Made by a program: the position numbers and the translations under genes. The notes under the pieces are model-generated. The model did no database searches, was not told where the DNA came from, and was given only the letters and a program-made list of their open reading frames with translations. Below are positions 52,005 to 60,311 of a stretch of DNA of 64,000 nucleotides, piece after piece. Within the stretch, counting starts at the first letter, position 1. Each line of letters opens with the position of its first letter. This DNA comes from Caballeronia sp. LZ062. Its GTDB lineage: Bacteria > Pseudomonadota > Gammaproteobacteria > Burkholderiales > Burkholderiaceae. The DNA is taken from positions 62,001 to 126,000 of the forward strand of contig NZ_JARTWB010000003.1 in the NCBI RefSeq assembly GCF_031450785.1, read 5' to 3'.

Positions 52005-53147
52005 CTAACGCACGCCGAACTTCCACACCGTCACTTCGTGATACTCGTCACCGGGCCTGAGCTCGGTCGACGGAAACGAGGGATGATTCGGCGAATCAGG
52101 GAAATGCTCGGCCTCCAGCGCGAAGGCGTCCGTCTGGCGATAGGCGACGCCCGATACACCGACCGCACTGCCGTCCAGCCCGTTCGCGCTATAGAACTGC
52201 AGACCGGGTTGCGTTGTATAGACATCGAGCACGCGACCGCTTGCGGGGTCGTAGGCGCGGGCTGCGAAAGACGGCTCGCCTTCGTGCTGGCTGCTCTTGT
52301 TCAGCTTGAAGTTGTTGTCGTAGCCGCGGGCGTAGTGCAATTGTGCGAACCCCGAACGCAAGCGAGCGCCGATCGGCGTCAACGCGCGCAGATCGAGCGG
52401 CGTGCCTTCCACGGATGCCACCTCGCCCGTCGGTATCGAATCGGAGCGCGTCGGCGTATAGCTCGACGCGGCAATCATGATGAGTTGATTCTCGACGCTG
52501 CCGCTGCCCTCGCCCGCCAGATTGAAATAGCTATGGTTCGTGAGATTCACGACCGTGGGCTTATCCGTTTTCGCGCGATAGTCGATGCGCACCTCGTTGT
52601 CGTCAGTAAGCGTGTACGTAACATCGACCGTGAGCGTGCCCGGAAAGCCGTTCTCGTTGTCCGGGCTCACGTATCGCAACTGCACGCCCGCACCGCTCGC
52701 GTTTTGAAACGTGCGCACGACCGTCCACACCTTTTCGTCGAAGCTGTGCGGCCCACTGTGCAAGGTATTAGGCGGATCGTTGATGGGCAACTGATACGTG
52801 TGTCCGTCGAGCGTGAAGCGGCCCTGCGCGATACGGTTCGCATAGCGGCCGATCAGACTGCCGAAGTGAATGGCGCCGTTGTAGCGCTCATAGTCGCCGA
52901 GCGATGCGAAGCCCAGCACGATATCGGCGCGACGCCCGTGCCGGTCGGGTACATCGATCCGCGTGACGATGCCGCCGTAAGTCATGCAACTCATCGATAC
53001 GCCGCGAGCATTCGCAAGCGTGTACTGCACGACGGGCTGGCCTTGCTGCGTCGCTCCGTAAGGCGAAGACGTAATGGTCGCCGCGCTCGCCGCAAACGGC
53101 AGCATGGCGGCGCACAGCGCGACCAGCGTTCGGGGGAACAGTGTCAT
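52005..53147 (-). CDS. galM: secreted aldose 1-epimerase (galactose mutarotase family), 380 aa
   Basis: A signal peptide (MTLFPRTLVALCAAMLPFAA, then SAATI) precedes a GalM-type beta-sandwich: HFGSLIGRYANRIAQGRF, NTLHSGPHSFDEKVW (catalytic His region), VVNLTNHSYFNLAGEGSG (second His) and FALEAEHFPDSPNHPSFPST (catalytic Glu region). Cytoplasmic GalM lacks a signal, so this is an exported form. It interconverts alpha and beta aldoses. Same direction as treA, 142 bases upstream, perhaps co-transcribed. The leader Met at 53147 is chosen because the signal begins there. Confidence 0.93.
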   Translation of the reverse strand: MTLFPRTLVALCAAMLPFAASAATITSSPYGATQQGQPVVQYTLANARGVSMSCMTYGGIVTRIDVPDRHGRRADIVLGFASLGDYERYNGAIHFGSLIGRYANRIAQGRFTLDGHTYQLPINDPPNTLHSGPHSFDEKVWTVVRTFQNASGAGVQLRYVSPDNENGFPGTLTVDVTYTLTDDNEVRIDYRAKTDKPTVVNLTNHSYFNLAGEGSGSVENQLIMIAASSYTPTRSDSIPTGEVASVEGTPLDLRALTPIGARLRSGFAQLHYARGYDNNFKLNKSSQHEGEPSFAARAYDPASGRVLDVYTTQPGLQFYSANGLDGSAVGVSGVAYRQTDAFALEAEHFPDSPNHPSFPSTELRPGDEYHEVTVWKFGVR

Positions 53148-53284
53148 GGCTGGAAGTCCAGATTCGGGGACGAAGGTTCGTCTGAGCATCGGCTATGCCA
53201 GCGCGCGCACACGCGCATTGAGCGGGCACGTTCGATGCAACGTGTACAGGATGTCCCGCATAGTGATGACGAAGGAGCGCCCCG

Positions 53285-53458
53285 ATGACACAAGAAACCG
53301 AACGTTCGACTCCGCCCAAGCAGACGCCCAACGACGCAACGGCGGCGGACCGCCGGCTTAGCGACGAGCAAAAGCAGAACCTGACGAACGAACCCGCACC
53401 CCCGACCGGCAGCGGCAAGCCCTTGCCCGAACCGAACGACGTCGGCGAGGATGGCTAA
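53285..53458 (+). CDS. very small, Pro/Asn/Gln-rich disordered protein, 57 aa
   Basis: The frame MTQETERSTPPKQTPNDATA continues with ADRRLSDEQKQNL, then NEPAPPTGSGKPLPEPN and VGEDG before TAA. GAAGGAG precedes the ATG by eight bases, a strong ribosome site. The chain is entirely hydrophilic with no helix-favouring core, so it is probably disordered. Similar tiny proteins occur at 56548 and 58097. I recognise no family. It is divergent from the mutarotase gene. Confidence 0.65.
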   Translation: MTQETERSTPPKQTPNDATAADRRLSDEQKQNLTNEPAPPTGSGKPLPEPNDVGEDG

Positions 53459-53606
53459 GTGATCGCGGCAGCGCGCAGGCGGTGGGCAGCTTTTCGCCCC
53501 TGCGCGTTGTGCCGTGACATTCGTACAATGCTGGAAGCAACATCACACACGACACTGCGCTGCGCACGGCGATAAACATCGCTGTTCAACCGAAGCAAGG
53601 ACGCTC

Positions 53607-56243
53607 ATGCACGATCCTGCTCACTTCCTACCGTCATTCGTGTGGCGCGCGGCGCGCGACGGGATCATTCAGTACGCCAATCCCTGGGCATCCCGTTATC
53701 TCGGCATTTCCTCCGACGATCTGATCGGCCGACACTGGCAAGCGTTCGTTCATCCGGAAGACGAACGCATGGTGCTGGACGCGCTCAGGCAAATGCGCGA
53801 CGGCGTGCTGCTGCGCAATGTCGACGTACGTCTTCTGCGTTCGGACGGCGCGTTTCGCTGGCATACGCTGCATTTGCAGGCGCGCCGCGACGAGCACGGA
53901 CGGATCGGAGACACCGTAGGCGTCGCAATAGACATACACGAGTGCCGGCACGCGTGGGCGCTCTACGAAGCAAGCGAACGCCGTTTGCAGGCCGCTTTCG
54001 CGGGCGCACGCATGGGCGCATGGGAATGGGACATGAAAGAGCGCGTCGTGCGCATGACGGCGCAGCTTGCGGACCTCTACTCGTTTCCGCCCGGTACGGA
54101 TTCGGCGATGCTCTCGGAGATATGGGATCGCGTGGCGCCTGATTATCGCGAGCTTTTTCAACGCAAGCTCGCGGATGCACTGCGTTATGGCGGCCCGTTC
54201 GAATTCGACTTCATGCTCGACTGCAAACGCAACGGCGACCCCGGCTCACGGCGCTGGCTCCGTATGCGCGGCAATCCGGAGTTCGACGCGCAAGGCATCC
54301 TCACCCGCGTGCACGGCGTGAGTTTCGACATCAGCGAGCAACGTGCGGACATGGAACGGTTGAGCTTCAGCGAACGGCGTTACCGCGCGCTCGTGGAATC
54401 GACCGGCGCGCTCGTTTGGTCTGCGGACGCGAACGGTGAAGTGCGGCCTTCGGGCGGCGAGTGGGAGCGGTTCACCGGCGAGCCGCGTGAACGGCTGTCC
54501 GGTTGGGGCTGGCTCAACTTCATTCACCCGGACGATCGCGAGCGCACGCATCGCGCATGGCTCGAAGCGTTGCACCATGGCGGCCCGCGCACGCTCAACT
54601 TCCGCATGTATCGTCGCGACGGCGCGTATCGCATGGTTCAGGCGCACGCCGCGCCGCTCTACGACGAGCACGGCCGACTACAGGAATGGTTCGGCACGAC
54701 AACCGACGTCACGGCGCAATACGAGGCGCAAGCCGCCATCGAAGCACGGAGCCTGCGTCTGACCGTTGCCATGCAGGCCGCGAAGATTCATATCGTCTCG
54801 CTGGAATTGGCGAACTGGACGCTGCTCTTCGAAACGAGCGCCGAGGATCGGACCGATTACGCCGAGACACTCACTTACGAAGCGGCGCTCGCCCGCATTC
54901 ATCCCGACGATGCCCCTGCGCTCGACCGTTACGTGCGACGCCTCGCATCCGGTGACGATCCGCACGAACAATTCGAATTCCGCGTGCAGAAGGTGCACGG
55001 CGAACAATGGATGCAGGGCAGCGCCCTGCTTCAGCGCGGCAACGACGGCGAACCGCTGCGAATCATCGGCAGCATGATCGACATTACCGAGCGCAAGCAC
55101 ATGGAACTCATGCTGCGCGAATCGGGCCGCCGCAAGGACGAATTCCTCGCCATGCTCGCGCATGAATTGCGCAATCCGCTTGCGCCGTTGCGCACCGCGA
55201 TTGCGCTGCTGCAAAAAGACGACGAGATGTCCTCGCATACCAACGACCTGATCGAACTGATGCGCAGACAGGTCGAGCACATGACGCGCATCGTCGACGA
55301 TCTGCTGGAAGTGTCGCGTATCACGCAGGGACGCATTGCGTTGCAGCGCGAGCCGGTGCTGGTGGGCACCGCCGTTTATCACGCGGTAGAAGCCATCGCG
55401 AACATGGTCGAATCGCGCGGCCAACACATTCAAGTGGATGTTCCCGATGCAACCACGTGGGTATGCGGCGACGTTACGCGTCTCTCGCAGATTCTCGTCA
55501 ATGTGCTGAACAACGCTAGCAAGTACACGCCCGAAGGCGGCGATATTTCGGTCAGCGTGAAGGCGGATCAAGATTGGGTGTCCATCGTGATCGCGGACAC
55601 CGGCACGGGCATCTCGTCGGACCTGCTTCCGAAAGTGTTCGAACTCTTCTCGCAAGGCGAACGCACCCTCGACCGCTCGAATGGCGGGCTGGGCATCGGG
55701 CTGTCGCTCGTCAAGAAGCTGGTCGAAATGCATAGCGGGACCATTACCGTGCAAAGCCCGGGACCGGGACTCGGCACCACCGTGAACGTGCGCTTGCCGC
55801 GTTTGCATCACCACGAGCGCCACTCGGCGCTCGCATTGTCCGAGAGCAATGCGCTCGAAACGCATGCCGCGTTGCGCTTGCTCGTCGTAGACGATAACCG
55901 CGACGCCGCCGATTCGCTCGCGATGCTGTGCGAATCCGAGGGACACGTCGCGCGCGTGGCGTATTCGTCCGAAGAGGCGCTATCCGCAGCGGCATTTCAG
56001 GCCGACGTGGCATTGCTCGATATCGGATTGCCGGATATCGACGGATACGAGCTTGCGCGACGTCTGCGGCGCAAGGGCGACAGCGCGCCGCTTCTCATCG
56101 CCGTCACGGGCTATGGCCAGACGGACGACCGGTTGCGCGCGCAATCGGCGGGCTTCGACTATCACTTCGTGAAGCCGGTCAACGTGGAAAGTCTTCTCAA
56201 GCTCTTGTCGTCGCTGACCGTCACCCGAAGCGCGGAACGGTGA
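53607..56243 (+). CDS. multi-PAS hybrid sensor histidine kinase with C-terminal receiver, 878 aa
   Basis: About four PAS domains in tandem cover residues 1-500 (GRHWQAFVHPEDERMVLDAL; FDAQGILTRVHGVSFDISEQ; GWLNFIHPDDRERTHRAWLE; IIGSMIDITERKHMELMLRE). The HisKA H-box DEFLAMLAHELRNPLAPLRT holds His519, followed by a HATPase domain (NVLNNASKYTPEGGDISVSV, DTGTGISSDLLPKVFELFSQ, GGLGIGLSLVKKLVEMHSG) and a receiver with Asp805 in VALLDIGLPDIDGYELARRL and the Lys of HFVKPVNVESLLKLL. No membrane segment is seen, so it is cytoplasmic. Signal and output are unknown. The single-domain regulator at 34.3 kb is a conceivable partner. Confidence 0.93.
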   Translation: MHDPAHFLPSFVWRAARDGIIQYANPWASRYLGISSDDLIGRHWQAFVHPEDERMVLDALRQMRDGVLLRNVDVRLLRSDGAFRWHTLHLQARRDEHGRIGDTVGVAIDIHECRHAWALYEASERRLQAAFAGARMGAWEWDMKERVVRMTAQLADLYSFPPGTDSAMLSEIWDRVAPDYRELFQRKLADALRYGGPFEFDFMLDCKRNGDPGSRRWLRMRGNPEFDAQGILTRVHGVSFDISEQRADMERLSFSERRYRALVESTGALVWSADANGEVRPSGGEWERFTGEPRERLSGWGWLNFIHPDDRERTHRAWLEALHHGGPRTLNFRMYRRDGAYRMVQAHAAPLYDEHGRLQEWFGTTTDVTAQYEAQAAIEARSLRLTVAMQAAKIHIVSLELANWTLLFETSAEDRTDYAETLTYEAALARIHPDDAPALDRYVRRLASGDDPHEQFEFRVQKVHGEQWMQGSALLQRGNDGEPLRIIGSMIDITERKHMELMLRESGRRKDEFLAMLAHELRNPLAPLRTAIALLQKDDEMSSHTNDLIELMRRQVEHMTRIVDDLLEVSRITQGRIALQREPVLVGTAVYHAVEAIANMVESRGQHIQVDVPDATTWVCGDVTRLSQILVNVLNNASKYTPEGGDISVSVKADQDWVSIVIADTGTGISSDLLPKVFELFSQGERTLDRSNGGLGIGLSLVKKLVEMHSGTITVQSPGPGLGTTVNVRLPRLHHHERHSALALSESNALETHAALRLLVVDDNRDAADSLAMLCESEGHVARVAYSSEEALSAAAFQADVALLDIGLPDIDGYELARRLRRKGDSAPLLIAVTGYGQTDDRLRAQSAGFDYHFVKPVNVESLLKLLSSLTVTRSAER

Positions 56244-56283
56244 TTGCTTCGTGCTCTGCAACGCAACCAAGATGGAGGCATGC

Positions 56284-56493
56284 ATGGCCGAGCAACACAA
56301 ACCCGGCGAGAAAGTACAGACATCGGGAATCTATCGCGTCGTGAAAGAAGGCGACAGCAATTCCGCTTTCGAAGTGACGTGCGTGGAAGGCGAACACTTC
56401 CCGCCGACGAGAAGCGGCAAGGGTGCGCACTATGAACTCGTGCATGCCGCGACGCATTCGCACAAGCACGGCGAGCTCGGCAGCGGAGACTAA
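56284..56493 (+). CDS. YjzC-like small protein, 69 aa
   Basis: The sequence MAEQHKPGEKVQTSGIYRVV and EVTCVEGEHFPPTRSGKG, HYELVHAATHSHKHGELG matches the YjzC-like pattern: a KPGEK motif, a beta-hairpin-like core and a His-rich tail (HAATHSHKHG). GGAGG lies about seven bases before MAEQ, fixing the start. The His-rich tail could bind metal. It follows the hybrid kinase by 40 bases in the same direction and may share its transcript. Confidence 0.75.
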   Translation: MAEQHKPGEKVQTSGIYRVVKEGDSNSAFEVTCVEGEHFPPTRSGKGAHYELVHAATHSHKHGELGSGD

Positions 56494-56547
56494 GGATGTC
56501 ACAGAGTGGCGCGTGAGCGTCGCTCGTCACTATGCGAGGACAATGCC

Positions 56548-56805
56548 ATGAACCCCGAACCCTCGGACCCGGTCGAGCGTGCCGACAAGCGACGCGAGGC
56601 CATCGGCGAAGGTGAAGTGAAGGAAAAGCCTGACGGCACGATCGAGCAACGCGGCCACGGCAGCATGGACCCGACGCTCGTACCGAAGGGCAAGGATCAT
56701 CCCGAACAAGGGCCTTATACGCCGGAAAACGACCATATCGACCCGGATGTCGATCCCACTGCGAGCAGCGATCATCCACGCAGCAAGCCCGACTCGAAAG
56801 CGTGA
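56548..56805 (+). CDS. hydrophilic, charged disordered protein, 85 aa
   Basis: MNPEPSDPVERADKRREAIG, EGEVKEKPDGTIEQRGHGSM and ENDHIDPDVDPTASSDHPRS show an extremely hydrophilic, Asp/Glu/Pro-rich chain with no core, reminiscent of stress-associated hydrophilins. GAGGACAATGCC precedes the ATG at 56548; an ATG 14 codons upstream is possible but lies too close to the previous stop for a good site. It is the second small gene of a tandem set after the kinase. Function unknown. Confidence 0.65.
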   Translation: MNPEPSDPVERADKRREAIGEGEVKEKPDGTIEQRGHGSMDPTLVPKGKDHPEQGPYTPENDHIDPDVDPTASSDHPRSKPDSKA

Positions 56806-56881
56806 GTCGGACATGACTGGGACATGAGTTGGACGCGAGCGCATACAGCATAATGTGCGCTCGCTCATTCCGGCCTACGTC

Positions 56882-57337
56882 ATGCAGATTCTCGTCGATG
56901 CCGACGCATGCCCCGCAGTCGTGAAAGACATGCTGTTTCGCGCGGGGCCGCGCGCCAAAATATGCGTGACGCTGGTCGCTAACCAGTTTCTGCGCACGCC
57001 GCCCTCGCCTTACATCAAGTCCGTACAAGTGCCTTCCGGTTTCGATGTCGCGGATGCGCGCATCGTCGAAATGGCCGCAGCGGACGATCTCGTCATCACC
57101 GCCGACATACCGCTTGCGGCAGCGGTACTGGCCAAGGGCGCACACGCACTCGACCCGCGCGGCGAGTGGTTCAGCCACGACACTATTGAAGAGCGCCTGA
57201 CCATTCGCTCGATGATGGACCAACTGCGCAGCACCGGCGTCGCGACGGGCGGGCCTCCGCCTTATAGCCCGCGCGACGGCAAGAGCTTCGCCGCCCAACT
57301 CGACAAGTTTCTCGCGCGTCAGCGCGCCGCCGGATAG
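56882..57337 (+). CDS. YaiI/YqxD-family (DUF188) protein, 151 aa
   Basis: The whole sequence fits the YaiI/YqxD family (DUF188, NYN-like fold): [60 protein letters not shown] and the C-terminal [26 protein letters not shown]-like domains have acidic active-site residues (Asp in VDADACP and ADIPLAAA) suited to nuclease activity, unproven for this family. The ATG at 56882 starts the domain; an upstream in-frame Met would add nine residues. Confidence 0.93.
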   Translation: MQILVDADACPAVVKDMLFRAGPRAKICVTLVANQFLRTPPSPYIKSVQVPSGFDVADARIVEMAAADDLVITADIPLAAAVLAKGAHALDPRGEWFSHDTIEERLTIRSMMDQLRSTGVATGGPPPYSPRDGKSFAAQLDKFLARQRAAG

Positions 57338-57347
57338 GCGCGGCTGC

Positions 57348-57659
57348 TCAAGGCGGCGGTCCTTCGCTATTGCGGCCCGGCATACGGCGATCGTCGCTCG
57401 GGCTCGTGCTGAAATGATCCGGGAACACGTTGCCGACAAGCGCATCGTACTGCCCCGGCTGCGCGTTCACGATGGCCTGCAGCATCTTGATGAACGCATT
57501 GCCGTCGGGAAGGTTATCGACGATCACGCGCGCCGTCCTGAGCGAAATGGATTCTGTCAGCGGCGGCGCGTTGCCGTCTTCGAGCTTGAAGCTAAACCGG
57601 TGAATCTCTGCAGCCGAAGTTTCCGGCGGCTCTTCATGCGAGACGATCGTAGCTTTCAT
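57348..57659 (-). CDS. hypothetical protein, 103 aa
   Basis: The frame MKATIVSHEEPPETSAAEIH, FSFKLEDGNAPPLTESISLR, TARVIVDNLPDGNAFIKMLQ has regular composition and an amphipathic strand/helix pattern, followed by a proline-rich tail (RNSEGPPP). GAAAGAAGAC precedes the ATG; an in-frame start 13 codons earlier is less likely. It is antiparallel to its neighbours. I recognise no family. Confidence 0.65.
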   Translation of the reverse strand: MKATIVSHEEPPETSAAEIHRFSFKLEDGNAPPLTESISLRTARVIVDNLPDGNAFIKMLQAIVNAQPGQYDALVGNVFPDHFSTSPSDDRRMPGRNSEGPPP

Positions 57660-57769
57660 GTCTTCTTTCTGATTCTCGTTCCGAACAATGCGCAGCAACG
57701 AACGAACCAGGGCGCTGAGGCACGCGGTCTGCTGCGTGCTTGTGCCACGCCACTACGCACGGAGGACGC

Positions 57770-58036
57770 ATGACCAGCGAAAGTTTTTCCTTCAAGGGCT
57801 ACGACGTCAAGGTAACTATCGAGCAGAACGAAACTGGCGACTGGGTACCGCAGATCTCGGCGCTTCACAACGGCGCGCCGGCGCAATTGCCGGACGTCGA
57901 ACCGACGGGCCCGAGTTGGGCAACGCGCGCGGAAGCACTGCGGGCAGGCGTCGAACGGGCGCACCGCCTGATCGAACGTTATGGATTGGGCCACGACGAT
58001 CAGCATACCGATGGCGGCACGAAGCGCGAATTCTGA
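57770..58036 (+). CDS. hypothetical protein with HicB-like antitoxin-type N-terminus, 88 aa
   Basis: MTSESFSFKGYDVKVTIEQN, ETGDWVPQISALHNGAPAQL and GPSWATRAEALRAGVERAHR resemble the beta-beta-alpha layout of HicB-type small domains (a strand pair, GDW, then a helix ending in RAEAL), without a DNA-binding domain. GGAGGAC ends two bases before the ATG, a slightly close but strong site. No HicA partner is adjacent, so a toxin-antitoxin role is not supported. Function unknown. Confidence 0.65.
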   Translation: MTSESFSFKGYDVKVTIEQNETGDWVPQISALHNGAPAQLPDVEPTGPSWATRAEALRAGVERAHRLIERYGLGHDDQHTDGGTKREF

Positions 58037-58096
58037 TGCGCTGGAACGCGGTATGCGTAATTGTCAGTCGCAAACCACGTTGCAAAGGAGAGAACA

Positions 58097-58225
58097 ATGC
58101 CATCCTCGAAGCAAGGAAATTCGAACCCGACCAACCCGCGTAATGACCAAGGGAAGGCGCAAGGCCAACAGCAGCAGAACCAGCAGAAGCAGCCGATGCA
58201 TCAAGGCGGCCAACGGCAGCCGTGA
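58097..58225 (+). CDS. very small Gln/Asn-rich protein, 42 aa
   Basis: The frame MPSSKQGNSNPTNPRNDQGK continues AQGQQQQNQQKQPMHQGGQR and ends QP. AAGGAGA lies five bases before the ATG, an ideal ribosome site. About 45 % of residues are Gln or Asn, with no hydrophobic core. Such low-complexity chains are prone to phase separation or coiled-coil formation. It lies 60 bases after the 88-aa gene on the same strand. I know no homologous family. Confidence 0.65.
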   Translation: MPSSKQGNSNPTNPRNDQGKAQGQQQQNQQKQPMHQGGQRQP

Positions 58226-58319
58226 TCGCGCTTATTGGCGATATGAAGCCGCCCCCGCTGGCGACTTGCACGCAGCGCGGGGCGGTTCGAATGAGTGCCG
58301 TTACCAGGAGATAGGTTCC

Positions 58320-58643
58320 ATGAAAGCGCGGGCAGCAATTGGCCTAGTGGCTTTATGTCTGTCGGGCGCCGTGCTGGCCGCTGGAAGCGGCAGCGGAAGC
58401 CCGGGCGCCGGCCCTTCGGTGGATACGTCGGCGGCGGGACGCAGCGGTGCGAATCAGGGGCCTGCGGCCAGCATGCAGCCGCCCACACCGGGCGGTGGAA
58501 CAGGCGGTGCCGGCGACGGCATGCGTTCCCCCGGACAAGGCTCTGCGGGCGGAATGCAGCCGATGCTCAGAAACGGCAGCAGCAGCACGACCAATCACCC
58601 CGGCGCGCCTTCCACGACGAACGGCGGCGCTCAAGGTCAATAG
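58320..58643 (+). CDS. secreted Gly/Ser-rich hypothetical protein, 107 aa
   Basis: A signal peptide (MKARAAIGLVALCLSGAVLA, then AGSGS) leads to a mature chain almost wholly of Gly, Ser, Ala, Pro, Thr and Asn (GGGTGGAGDGMRSPGQGSAG). AGGAGATAGGTTCC precedes the ATG. The chain cannot fold as a globular domain and may be a flexible exported or surface linker-type protein. Composition resembles the exported protein at 40918. Function unknown. Confidence 0.75.
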   Translation: MKARAAIGLVALCLSGAVLAAGSGSGSPGAGPSVDTSAAGRSGANQGPAASMQPPTPGGGTGGAGDGMRSPGQGSAGGMQPMLRNGSSSTTNHPGAPSTTNGGAQGQ

Positions 58644-58723
58644 CCGGAAGAGGGTTGGTCAAGCGGCGCGACTCTCCGGCATACTGCGTAAGCGAGCCCG
58701 ATGCAGGCTCTTACGGAGACGCC

Positions 58724-59311
58724 ATGAAAACCACGCCGATCAGCCGCTATCCCGTCCCCAACCCGCACGAATGGCCCGACGATATACGAGCCCGCATACT
58801 CGAAGTACAGGAGAAAGCCGGGTTCGTTCCGAATGTATTTCTTGCGCTTGCGCATCGGCCTGACGAGTTCCGCGCATTCTTCGCCTACCACGATGCGTTG
58901 ATGCTCAAGGAAGGCGGCCTCACGAAGGGTGAGCGCGAGATGATCGTGGTGGCCACGAGCGCCGTCAATCAATGCCTCTATTGCGTCGTCGCGCACGGCG
59001 CAATCTTGCGCATCTATGAAAAAAACGCGCTGGTGGCAGATCAGGTCGCGGTCAATCATCGCAAGGCCGACATCACGCCGCGTCAGAAAGCGATGCTCGA
59101 CTTCGCGTTAAAGGTATGCAGTGCATCGAACACGGTGGACGATGCGGACTTCGCAGCGCTTCATGCGCACGGCTTCAGCGACGAAGACGCCTGGGACATT
59201 GCGGCAATCACTGCATTTTTCGGCCTGTCGAACCGCATGGCGAATGTCATCTCGATGCGGCCCAACGACGAGTTCTACCTGATGGGCCGCGTTCCCAGGG
59301 ACCCCGCGTAG
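58724..59311 (+). CDS. carboxymuconolactone decarboxylase/AhpD-like peroxidase-related protein, 195 aa
   Basis: An AhpD/CMD-family helical protein with the redox-active NQCLYCVVAHGAIL (Cys-x-x-Cys with downstream His), preceded by GGLTKGEREMIVVATSAVNQ, and followed by FFGLSNRMANVISMRPNDEF. In the peroxidase-related branch these residues act in alkylhydroperoxide reduction. The length (about 190) fits that branch. ACGGAGACGCC precedes the ATG. It is single-standing and downstream of the small-protein set; a link to stress defence is plausible but inferred. Confidence 0.92.
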   Translation: MKTTPISRYPVPNPHEWPDDIRARILEVQEKAGFVPNVFLALAHRPDEFRAFFAYHDALMLKEGGLTKGEREMIVVATSAVNQCLYCVVAHGAILRIYEKNALVADQVAVNHRKADITPRQKAMLDFALKVCSASNTVDDADFAALHAHGFSDEDAWDIAAITAFFGLSNRMANVISMRPNDEFYLMGRVPRDPA

Positions 59312-59475
59312 GGCTCGCGTCTCACACAAAAGCCGGGCGCCGCAATAGCGAATCAAGGTTAACCCTTCCCGCCGACACCTGAAATTTTCTCAGCATGAGT
59401 TGAACCGAACTGCGTTGATCGCTGTGTCGAACACGACGAAACTGCCTCCACACCGAACAAATCATGGAGACAGCA

Positions 59476-60225
59476 ATGTTGCTCGACAATCGGGTAGTGA
59501 TCGTCACGGGCGCGGCTTCGGCACGCGGTATCGGCAAGGCCACCGCCAAGGCGCTCGCGGCGCAAGGCGCACGCATCGTGATTCTCGATCTGCGCGAAGC
59601 GGATGCGCAAAGCGCCGCACGTGATATCGGCGAAGGCCACCTCGGCCTCGCCTGCGACGTCACCGTTAAAGAAGCATGCGTCGCCGCCGCGAATGCGACG
59701 ATAGAACAATACGGCCGCATCGACGCGCTCATCAATAACGCCGGCATCACGCAGCCCATCAAGACGCTGGAAATCAGCGCGGCCAATTTCGACGCCGTGA
59801 TCGATGTCAATCTGCGCGGCACGCTCTACATGTCGCAAGCCGTCATCGGGCAGATGAGAAAGCAGCAGAGCGGAAGCATCGTGTGCATGTCGTCGGTATC
59901 GGCGCAGCGCGGCGGCGGCATCTTCGGCGGCCCGCATTACAGCGCGGCGAAGGCAGGCGTACTCGGCCTCGCCCGGGCGATGGCGCGCGAGTTCGGCGCC
60001 GATCATATCCGCGTGAACTCCATCACGCCGGGCCTCATTCAGACGGACATCACGGGCGACAAGCTCACGCTCGAGATGCGCGCGGACATCATCAAGGGCA
60101 TTCCGCTCGGAAGGCTGGGCGATGCCGCCGACATCGCGAATGCATGCCTTTTCCTTGCAAGCGATCTGTCGAGCTATCTCACCGGCGTCACGCTGGATGT
60201 GAACGGAGGAATGCTGATTCATTGA
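59476..60225 (+). CDS. short-chain dehydrogenase of the split-transketolase operon, 249 aa
   Basis: A complete classical SDR: VIVTGAASARGIGKATAKAL (extended glycine motif), RIDALINNAGITQPIKTLEI, catalytic Ser in SIVCMSSVSAQ and YSAAKAGVLGLARA (Tyr-x-x-x-Lys), ending TLDVNGGMLIH. GGAGACAGCA points to the ATG at 59476; the earlier ATG at 59464 is within that ribosome site. It is the first gene of an operon with an MFS carrier and two transketolase subunits, so it likely oxidises or reduces a sugar or polyol feeding the transketolase. Confidence 0.92.
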   Translation: MLLDNRVVIVTGAASARGIGKATAKALAAQGARIVILDLREADAQSAARDIGEGHLGLACDVTVKEACVAAANATIEQYGRIDALINNAGITQPIKTLEISAANFDAVIDVNLRGTLYMSQAVIGQMRKQQSGSIVCMSSVSAQRGGGIFGGPHYSAAKAGVLGLARAMAREFGADHIRVNSITPGLIQTDITGDKLTLEMRADIIKGIPLGRLGDAADIANACLFLASDLSSYLTGVTLDVNGGMLIH

Positions 60226-60311
60226 TGTCGCGTGTGGCCGCGTTATTCGCAGACTTATGAAGCGCACCTGGAACAACCGGGGCGTAACGCCAGTCATGGC
60301 AGGAGACAAGC

